This document shows positions 1 through 4,785 of a DNA stretch of 11,481 bases, piece after piece. A program made the position numbers and the translations under genes. The notes below the pieces were generated by a model, which was given only the letters and a program-made list of their open reading frames with translations, searched no databases and had not been told where the DNA came from. Source of the stretch: DATKSG01 sp035531775 (lineage in GTDB: Bacteria > Actinomycetota > Acidimicrobiia > Acidimicrobiales > UBA8190); the NCBI GenBank assembly GCA_035531775.1, contig DATKSG010000086.1, positions 1 through 11,481 of the forward strand, in the 5' to 3' direction. The stretch's first letter is position 1. Each line of letters begins with the position of its first letter.

Positions 1-1018
1 CGCCACCACGGGCATCTTCCCCATGTACGCCACCGGGGTGGCCGAGTACCTGGGGCTGCAACCGACGTACTACGACGAGACAAACGCCGGAGGAGCCTCG
101 TTCGAGGTGCTGGTCGAGCACGCCGCCTACGCCATCGAGGCGGGGGCGGCCGAGGTGGTGCTGGTGACGTACGGCAGCGTGCAGCTGTCGCAGATGGGAC
201 GGCGCCTCGGCACCGGCGGGGGCGGGGGCGGGGGCATGGCCCCGGGGCCGGCTATCTACGACGCCCTGTGGGGCAACACGCTGGTGGGCAACTACGCCCT
301 GGCCGCCCGGCGGCACATGCACCAGTACGGCACCACGGCCGAGCAGCTGGCCTCCGTCGCCGTGACCATGCGCGAGCACGCCTCGCACAACCCCCAGGCC
401 CAGATGCGAGAGCCCATGACGGTGCGCGACGTGGTGTCGTCACGGCTGGTGGCCGACCCGCTGCACAAGCTCGACTGCTGCGTCATCTCCGACGGCGGCG
501 GGGCGTGTGTGGTCACGAGCGCCGCTCGCGCCGCCGACATGGCCCGGCCCCCGGTGTGGGTCCTCGGCGCCGCCCACAGCACCACGCACCACCTCAACCT
601 GTCGGCCCGCTCGGACCTCACGGTGACGGCGGCGGCGGCGAGCGGCCCCCTGGCCTTCGCCCGGGCCGGGCTCGGGCCGGCCGACGTGGACGTGGCCCAG
701 ATCTACGACTCGTTCACCATCACCGTCCTCATGACGCTCGAGGATCTCGGCTTCTGCGCCAAGGGCGAGGGAGGGGCTTTCGTCGAGGACGGCGGGCTCG
801 GGCTCGGGGGGCGACTCCCGACCAACACCGACGGCGGAGGGCTCTCCGCGTGCCATCCCGGCATGCGCGGCATGTTCCTGATCGTCGAAGCGGTACGCCA
901 GCTGCGCGGCGAGTGCGGCGAGACCCAGGTGCCCGGGGCGTCGGTGGCGGTGGCGCACGGCACCGGCGGCGTGCTGTCCACCGGCGCCACCCTGGTGCTC
1001 GGCAAGGAGGCCCCGTGA
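1..1018 (+). CDS. Thiolase-superfamily (SCP2/lipid-transfer type) protein, 5' end missing
   Basis: This is the C-terminal part of a thiolase-fold protein. The frame is already open at the window edge, seven codons before the first internal ATG at 23, and thiolases of this type usually run to about 380-400 residues, so roughly 50-60 N-terminal residues lie outside. Numbering from the ATG at 23, visible family hallmarks are the TNAGGASFE segment (20-28), a YDSF motif around 229-232, NTDGGGLS followed by HPG, and the C-terminal HGTGG. In catalytic thiolases the first segment carries the nucleophilic cysteine and the last one CxGGG; neither cysteine is present here. The overlapping downstream DUF35 gene suggests a two-subunit enzyme. 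Known relatives of this arrangement include the steroid side-chain aldolase Ltp2 with its ChsH2 DUF35 partner, so an aldolase or other non-thiolytic role is possible. The fold is secure; the reaction is inference. Confidence 0.85.
   Translation, partial: ATTGIFPMYATGVAEYLGLQPTYYDETNAGGASFEVLVEHAAYAIEAGAAEVVLVTYGSVQLSQMGRRLGTGGGGGGGMAPGPAIYDALWGNTLVGNYALAARRHMHQYGTTAEQLASVAVTMREHASHNPQAQMREPMTVRDVVSSRLVADPLHKLDCCVISDGGGACVVTSAARAADMARPPVWVLGAAHSTTHHLNLSARSDLTVTAAAASGPLAFARAGLGPADVDVAQIYDSFTITVLMTLEDLGFCAKGEGGAFVEDGGLGLGGRLPTNTDGGGLSACHPGMRGMFLIVEAVRQLRGECGETQVPGASVAVAHGTGGVLSTGATLVLGKEAP
1004..1010 (+). promoter_or_regulatory. Ribosome binding site deciding the GTG start of the DUF35 gene
   Basis: AAGGAGG lies inside the last codons of the thiolase-like gene, four bases before a GTG that overlaps the thiolase stop as GTGA. 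It is the reason for choosing the GTG at 1015 over the internal ATG at 1105, which has no comparable upstream purine run. Confidence 0.65.
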
Positions 1019-1539
1019 ACGAGCCAGCGCCACCGGACCGGCGGGCATCTTCGGAACGGTCTGCATCATCGGACCGGGCAGGCGACCAGGGCCGGCCCGG
1101 CGACATGCGGCCGGCCGAAGCCGTCCCCGGGGAGCGGCCGCCCAAGCCCCGCCCGGCCCCGGTGCCCGAGCCCGAAGCCGAGCCGTACTGGGCCGCCGCC
1201 CGCGACGGGCGCCTGGTGGTGCAGCAGTGCCAGGCCTGCGGGCACCGCCAGCTCTACCCGCGCCAGCACTGCCTGGTGTGCCGGGGGGAGGTGACCTACA
1301 TCGAGGCCAGCGGCCGGGGCACCGTCTACAGCTTCACCGTCATCCGCCAGAACTACTCGAGGCCGTTCCGGGACTGGGTCCCGTACGTGGTGGCCCTGGT
1401 GGACCTGGAGGAGGGGCCCCGGGTCATGACCAACGTGGTGGGATGTGACCCGGGGGACGTCCAAGTCGGCATGGCGGTGCGGGCGCGCTTCGAGGTGGTC
1501 TCCGACGACGCCGGGATCACCCTGTTCGAGCCGGCCTAG
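1015..1539 (+). CDS. DUF35 zinc-ribbon/OB-fold protein, partner of the thiolase-like protein
   Basis: The product is 174 residues from the GTG start. Residues 1-50 are proline-, serine- and arginine-rich and look disordered. An EPYWAAARDGRL helix follows, then a four-cysteine zinc ribbon (C72-x2-C75-x10-C86-x2-C89), then an OB-fold with GRGTVYSFTVI and the closing ARFEVV strand. This is the standard plan of DUF35 proteins, which bind acyl-CoA and act as accessory or active-site-completing subunits of thiolase-fold enzymes. The 4-base overlap with the thiolase-like gene indicates translational coupling and a fixed ratio of the two subunits. An alternative ATG at 1105 would give 144 residues, nearer the usual family length, so the first 30 residues are less certain than the rest. 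No specific substrate can be read from the sequence. Confidence 0.9.
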   Translation: MNEPAPPDRRASSERSASSDRAGDQGRPGDMRPAEAVPGERPPKPRPAPVPEPEAEPYWAAARDGRLVVQQCQACGHRQLYPRQHCLVCRGEVTYIEASGRGTVYSFTVIRQNYSRPFRDWVPYVVALVDLEEGPRVMTNVVGCDPGDVQVGMAVRARFEVVSDDAGITLFEPA

Positions 1540-1545
1540 CCGAAG

Positions 1546-1612
1546 GATACCCTGGCGGTACCATTCTGATACACATGTATACAGAGTGATACACTTGTAT
1601 ACAGAGTGATAC
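1546..1612 (+). promoter_or_regulatory. Tandem-repeat operator/promoter of the toxin-antitoxin operon
   Basis: Two 20-bp direct repeats (1567-1586 and 1587-1606) differ at one base and are followed by the first six bases of a third copy. Each contains an imperfect dyad, ATACA-N2-TGTAT, at 1569-1580 and 1589-1600. GATAC occurs at 1546, 1568, 1588 and 1608, i.e. 22, 20 and 20 bases apart, placing the sites on one face of the helix. The TATACA strings inside the repeats (for example 1598-1603) could act as -10 elements, so bound protein would block the promoter. Ribbon-helix-helix antitoxins commonly repress their own operons through such arrays, which fits the antitoxin gene starting 13 bases downstream. 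Binding itself is inferred. Confidence 0.7.
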
Positions 1613-1624
1613 CAAGGAGAGGGC

Positions 1625-2029
1625 ATGGCTGACGACCGGATGACCCGCTTCGACGCCGAGCTGTTCGAGGCCGCTGCCGACGAAGGCCGGCGCGAACACC
1701 GCTCGGCCCGCCAGCAACTCGAGCATTGGACCCGTATGGGTCGAGAGTTCTCGGCGCACGAGACGGCGGCGCGACGGCGCATGGCGGCGGCGGTGCGCGG
1801 GGAGACGCCGCTTTCCACGCTGACAGCAGAAGAACGCTTCGTCGCCAACGTGGAGCTGGATGTCGCCATCCGGGAGCGAGCAGCGGCCGCCTCTTTCGGT
1901 CGAAAGCTCCTCAAGGCCGCGATTACTGCCGTGGCCCTCGACGAGAACGGCGTGCTGACCGAGTTCCGCCCCGACGGAACGGCGCGCGAAGTCGCTCCGG
2001 CAGACCCCATGTCGGCCCGCCCCGGTTGA
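1625..2029 (+). CDS. ParD-like antitoxin of a type II toxin-antitoxin system
   Basis: This 134-residue protein starts at an ATG preceded by AAGGAG (1614-1619) with a 5-base gap. Residues 8-41 (RFDAELFEAA, then EHRSARQQLEHWTRMGRE) match the ParD-like ribbon-helix-helix pattern, in which an R-F/L-D-x-x-L strand is followed by a helix ending HRS...QxEHW..xGR. The arginine- and alanine-rich middle is probably helical. The C-terminal stretch ALDENGVLTEFRPDG is typical of longer members of this antitoxin group and may contact the toxin. It lies directly after the repeat operator and directly before the zeta-like toxin, as expected for antitoxin-first operons with autorepression. I am fairly sure of the family from motif and context; direct neutralisation of the downstream protein is inferred. 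Confidence 0.75.
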   Translation: MADDRMTRFDAELFEAAADEGRREHRSARQQLEHWTRMGREFSAHETAARRRMAAAVRGETPLSTLTAEERFVANVELDVAIRERAAAASFGRKLLKAAITAVALDENGVLTEFRPDGTAREVAPADPMSARPG

Positions 2030-2049
2030 TGCGCTTCGACCACTGGTGA
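2029..2049 (+). CDS. Possible six-codon coupling minicistron (MRFDHW)
   Basis: The antitoxin stop overlaps an ATG as TGATG at 2027-2031. That ATG opens a six-codon frame encoding MRFDHW, whose TGA (2047-2049) overlaps the GTG start of the toxin as GTGA. The toxin has no visible ribosome binding site, so termination-reinitiation through this tiny frame is a plausible route to its start codon. It may equally be chance; nothing shows that the peptide is made. Confidence 0.3.
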   Translation: MRFDHW

Positions 2050-2624
2050 GCCGTCTCGATCTGATCGTCGGGCCGAATGGGGCTGGCAAATCAACGTTCG
2101 CACAGGAGATCCTCTCGCAGCAGCTTCCGGGAGTCCTGTTCGTCAATGCCGACCTCATTGCCGCTGAGCGTTGGCCCGAAGACCCTGAGGGCCATGCTTA
2201 TGAGGCGGCGAGGATCGCCGAGGCCACACGATCGGCTCTGATCGGAATCGGTAGGCAGTTCATCGCCGAGACCGTCTTCTCACATCCTTCGAAGCTTGCC
2301 TTCATCGACGAAGCTCAGGCCGCGGGGTACTTCGTCGCCTTGCATGTGCTCATGGTGCCCGAGAACCAGGCTGTGGCGCGAGTGGCAGCGCGCGTTGAGC
2401 GCGGAGGCCATGCTGTACCCGAGAGAAAGATTCGGGAGCGCTACCGGAGGTTGTGGGACCTGGTCGCCCTGTCAGCGGACAAGGTCGAGTCAGCCGCCTT
2501 CTGGGACAACTCGATGCTCGACGGTCCACAGCTCGTGGCGGACTTGGCCAACGGCCAATTGCTGGCACTGCCGAGGTGGCCGGCGTGGACACCCGATGAG
2601 CTCACCGGGCGCTGGGCGGCCTGA
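2046..2624 (+). CDS. Zeta-toxin-family P-loop kinase (toxin)
   Basis: The protein is 192 residues, the size of small stand-alone zeta toxins. It has a Walker A motif GPNGAGKST at 9-17, an NADLI segment with the likely catalytic Asp36, AETVFSH at 74-80, and the family signature RVxxRVxxGGHxVPxxxIRxRYxR at 113-134. Characterised zeta toxins phosphorylate UDP-N-acetylglucosamine and so interfere with cell-wall synthesis; whether this member uses that substrate cannot be told. The GTG start is favoured because the upstream frame offers no ATG and the P-loop begins eight residues in, as usual. It follows a ParD-like antitoxin rather than the classical epsilon or PezA partner. Codon usage is visibly less GC-rich than that of flanking genes, suggesting acquisition by transfer. 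Confidence 0.85.
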   Translation: MSRLDLIVGPNGAGKSTFAQEILSQQLPGVLFVNADLIAAERWPEDPEGHAYEAARIAEATRSALIGIGRQFIAETVFSHPSKLAFIDEAQAAGYFVALHVLMVPENQAVARVAARVERGGHAVPERKIRERYRRLWDLVALSADKVESAAFWDNSMLDGPQLVADLANGQLLALPRWPAWTPDELTGRWAA

Positions 2625-2631
2625 CGGCTGG

Positions 2632-2645
2632 GGCTCGTGGGAGCC
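2632..2645. terminator. Weak candidate hairpin between convergent genes
   Basis: GGCTC and GAGCC form a 5-bp GC stem around a 4-base loop in the 30-base gap between the toxin stop and the stop of the opposing SnoaL-like gene. There is no T run on either side, so only the position makes it a terminator candidate. Confidence 0.25.
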
Positions 2646-2654
2646 GGGGATCGA

Positions 2655-3119
2655 TCAGAGCTGGGGCTCGTCGGAGAAGTGGGCCTCCCAGTCGGCAGTG
2701 AGGTCACCGGCCGGCACCGGTGGCACCCCGCCGGCTTGGAGCCCGGCCATGACCTGGGTGATGGCCTCGTTGGTGTCGAGGTAGTCGCGCCATCGCGTCA
2801 CGCGCCCCTCGGCGTCCACCTCGACCACGGTGGCGCCCTCCATGGTGACCGGGAAGCCCGGGCCGTTCTCGGCGCCGGGCCCCCGGTAGGTCCCGCCACC
2901 GGTCCACTCGAACACGGCCCAGTCCTCGCCGCCCCGGATGCTCGCGACGCGCTGGGCCCAGTCGGGGAAGATGCCGGCGGTGTGCTCGGCCACCGCCCGC
3001 ACATCCGACGTCCACGGCGTCACCGGGTCCCGAAAGGCGCGTTCGGCGGCGAAGAGCGCCTCGAACTCGTCGACCCCCGAGGAACGCTCAATCTTCTGTG
3101 CCCATGCGGTCCAGTCCAT
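2655..3119 (-). CDS. SnoaL/NTF2-like family protein
   Basis: The product is 154 residues from the ATG at 3119. The pattern is that of the cone-shaped NTF2-like fold: an N-terminal helix region (DWTAWAQKIE...DEFEALFA), the FRDPVTPW turn, a helix (VRAVAEHTAGIFPDWA), then strands EDWAVFEWTGGGTYRG, VTMEGATVVEVDAEGRVTRWRDYLDT. This fold serves both small enzymes (isomerases, cyclases, hydrolases) and ligand-binding proteins, and no catalytic set can be assigned with confidence. The frame extends upstream to 3368, but that extension is arginine- and proline-rich, overlaps the opposite gene, and shows no family similarity, so the start at 3119 is preferred although its ribosome binding site is weak. 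It is divergent from the binding-protein-fold gene and shares its repeat-filled promoter region. Confidence 0.8.
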   Translation of the reverse strand: MDWTAWAQKIERSSGVDEFEALFAAERAFRDPVTPWTSDVRAVAEHTAGIFPDWAQRVASIRGGEDWAVFEWTGGGTYRGPGAENGPGFPVTMEGATVVEVDAEGRVTRWRDYLDTNEAITQVMAGLQAGGVPPVPAGDLTADWEAHFSDEPQL

Positions 3120-3140
3120 GAGCCCATTGTGGTCGGCGCG

Positions 3141-3186
3141 GCGGGCAGTTGCCCGGGCGGCGGGCAGTTGCCCGGGCGGGGGGCAG
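3141..3186. promoter_or_regulatory. Tandem 19-bp dyad repeats in a divergent promoter region
   Basis: Two identical 19-bp copies (3141-3159 and 3160-3178) are followed by a partial third (3179-3186). Each full copy contains CGGGCA-GT-TGCCCG, a perfect 6-bp dyad with a 2-base centre; GGGCAG starts at 3143, 3162 and 3181, exactly 19 bases apart. The array ends just before the ribosome binding site (GGGAGGG, 3189-3195) of the plus-strand gene and 22 bases from the start of the minus-strand gene. It could be an operator serving both genes or, if transcribed, a pair of hairpins in the leader. Confidence 0.5.
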
Positions 3187-3202
3187 ATGGGAGGGTGGGG
3201 CG

Positions 3203-4270
3203 ATGTCGGAGCCTGTCGCCCCCACCGCCGCGGCACCCATCGTGGTCGGCGTGCTCTACGACTTCCCCCAAGCCGACGGCGGGGCGTTGTTCGAGGACGC
3301 CGTGCGCCTCGGCCTCGACGCCGCTGCGGCACGAGCAGAGCTCGACCGCCCGGTGGATCTGGTGGCATGCCATGCCCGCGGCCTGCCCGGCGGCAGCGCC
3401 TTCGACGTGGAGCAGGCCTTCGCCGAGCTGGCCGCGGCCGGCGCGCTGGCCGTGCTGGGCCCCTCCATCAGCGACAACGCCCTGGTCGTGCGGGACCTGG
3501 CCGACCACAGCCGGCTGCCGTGCCTCAACTACAGCGGCGGGGAGCGCACCCGGAGCCAGTGGATGTTCCACTACCAGGTGGGGTCGCTCGAAGAGGAGCC
3601 GGTGGTGCTGGCCGGCCATCTTGCCGCCCAGGGACACAGCAGCGTGGCCGTGGCCCACGACCACTCCGCCGTCGGACGCGGCTACGGCAGCTGCTTCGCC
3701 GACGCCTGCGCCGGTGCCGGCATCGAGGTCACCGCCACGCAGGCCGTGTCGCCCTTGTCCGACGACCTCACCGGTGCCGTGCGGCGGCTGCGCGCATCGG
3801 AGCCTGCGTCGCTCTGCTATCTCGGCCTCGGCATGGCGGCCCGGCCCCTAGCCCTGGCCGTGGCCTCCGAGAAGTGGGACGTTCCGGTGGTGGCCAACTC
3901 GGCGCTCATGTTCGGCTACGCCCGCAAGGACTGGCGAGCGGACTGGGAAGGATGGGTGTACGTCGACACGGTGGCCGACACCAACGCCAAACGAGCCGAG
4001 CTGCGCGCCCTGTCGCCGCGCACCGCGGCGGGGCCCATCGGCGTGGCCGCTTACGACATGGGACGCCTGCTCGGCGAGGCCCTGGCCCGGGCCGCCCACC
4101 TCACGCGCGACGGGGTGCGGGTGGCCTTCGAGTCGGTGAAGGCCCTGCCGGCCACGAGCGGCTCGGCCGGCACCACCATGGGCTTCGGCGCCTGGGACCA
4201 CGGCGCGCTCAAAGGCCCGTACCTGGTGCTGCGGACCTGGCGCGACGGTCACACGGTGGAGCTGGCCTAG
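3203..4270 (+). CDS. Periplasmic-binding-protein-fold (Leu/Ile/Val-binding type) protein without signal peptide
   Basis: The 355-residue product begins at an ATG seven bases after GGGAGGG. It has the two-lobe type I binding-protein plan: IVVGVLYDFP as first strand, VLGPSISDNALVVRDLADHSRLPCLNY typical of Peripla_BP_6, then SVAVAHDHSAVGRGYGSCFADACAGAGIEV as the start of the second lobe, and GPIGVAAYDMGRLL near the C-terminus. The first strand starts at about residue 12, with no hydrophobic export segment and no lipobox cysteine, and an 18-codon upstream extension does not supply one. It is therefore probably cytosolic, unlike transporter-bound relatives. AmiC, a cytosolic amide sensor, is a known precedent for this fold acting inside the cell. 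No permease or ATPase genes are in the window. A sensing or ligand-binding role is inference. Confidence 0.8.
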   Translation: MSEPVAPTAAAPIVVGVLYDFPQADGGALFEDAVRLGLDAAAARAELDRPVDLVACHARGLPGGSAFDVEQAFAELAAAGALAVLGPSISDNALVVRDLADHSRLPCLNYSGGERTRSQWMFHYQVGSLEEEPVVLAGHLAAQGHSSVAVAHDHSAVGRGYGSCFADACAGAGIEVTATQAVSPLSDDLTGAVRRLRASEPASLCYLGLGMAARPLALAVASEKWDVPVVANSALMFGYARKDWRADWEGWVYVDTVADTNAKRAELRALSPRTAAGPIGVAAYDMGRLLGEALARAAHLTRDGVRVAFESVKALPATSGSAGTTMGFGAWDHGALKGPYLVLRTWRDGHTVELA

Positions 4271-4370
4271 CCCGGGCTGTGCTGTCAGCCGAGGCGCTGT
4301 CCTAGCCCGGGCTGTGCTGGATGTAGAGGCGCTGTCCTAGCCCAGGCGCTGTCCTAGCCCAGGCGCTGAA
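4267..4370. repeat. 35-bp and 17-bp tandem repeats between convergent gene ends
   Basis: Units beginning CTAGCCC start at 4267, 4302, 4337 and 4354. The first two are 35 bp long and differ mainly in a 6-base block (TCAGCC versus GATGTA); the third is a 17-bp short form; the fourth is the 3' end of the minus-strand NTF2-like gene itself. CTAG gives a TAG stop on both strands, and the first unit supplies the stop of the plus-strand gene. The perfect palindrome AGCCCGGGCT occurs at 4269-4278 and 4304-4313. Confidence 0.8.
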
Positions 4371-4713
4371 TGTAGATGGCGATGCGGGCGATGCGCCCGG
4401 TGTCGTCGAGGTCGAAGACGAGCGTCTCCGGGGTGACGAGCGGGGCGCCGTCCACCTCCACCGTTTCGTGCAGCTGGGCCACGGCCGCGCCCTCGGTGTA
4501 GAGGACGCGTTCCACCGCCATGGCGTAGCCCGGCAACGTAGGCATCAGCGCCGTCAGGAAGGCCACATAAGAGCCCCGGGGGCTGTAGGTGTCGCCGAAG
4601 GGCCCGACCCGCACCACGTCCTCGGCGAGACAGGCTTCGAGGGTGGGCCAGTCCTGGGCCGCCACGGCGGCCAGGTAGCGCTCGACCACGCCAGACGGGG
4701 TCTCGCTGGGCAC
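4354..4713 (-). CDS. NTF2-like (SnoaL-type) small protein
   Basis: The product is 119 residues from a GTG start (CAC at 4711-4713). It shows the compact NTF2-like plan: a helix pair (VVERYLAAVAAQDWPTLEACLAEDVVRVGPFG), helix GSYVAFLTALMPTLPGYAMAVERVLY, then alternating strands AVAQLHETVEVDGAPLVTPETLVFDLDDTGRIARIAIYIQRLG. Relatives are often annotated as limonene-epoxide-hydrolase-like or SnoaL-like, but the active-site residues needed for a specific reaction cannot be assigned. It converges on the binding-protein-fold gene and is divergent from lhr, leaving a 72-base shared promoter region (4714-4785) in which I see no clear motif. Its last codons overlap the tandem repeats described above. 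Confidence 0.75.
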   Translation of the reverse strand: MPSETPSGVVERYLAAVAAQDWPTLEACLAEDVVRVGPFGDTYSPRGSYVAFLTALMPTLPGYAMAVERVLYTEGAAVAQLHETVEVDGAPLVTPETLVFDLDDTGRIARIAIYIQRLG

Positions 4714-4785
4714 GCGGCGAGGCTACCGCGCCGTACCGGGAGGCCCGTGGGTGCAGTGTCACGCCCCCGTGGTGGACTGTGGCCC

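Noticed and set aside
268..1014. Upstream part of the open frame that contains the DUF35 protein, as an N-terminal fusion
   Set aside because: This stretch is a second frame of the thiolase-like gene and is rich in Arg/His without a domain. The GTG at 1015 with AAGGAGG is a better start.
3120..3368. 83-residue N-terminal extension of the SnoaL-like protein
   Set aside because: The extension is Arg/Pro-rich, is antisense to the conserved first strand of the binding-protein gene, and crosses the tandem dyad repeats.
2637..3851. Plus-strand open frame of 404 codons across the SnoaL-like gene and into the binding-protein gene
   Set aside because: It overlaps two genes with clear families, its composition is low-complexity Pro/Ser/Arg, and the array at 3141-3186 interrupts any plausible domain.
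4269..4313. AGCCCGGGCT palindromes as a bidirectional terminator
   Set aside because: They are 10-bp palindromes without a loop and without T runs. They are better explained as part of the tandem repeat units.
4468..4785. N-terminal extension of Lhr back to 4468
   Set aside because: It would run antisense through the NTF2-like gene, and Lhr proteins begin close to the LHPAVxxWF helix encoded right after 4786.
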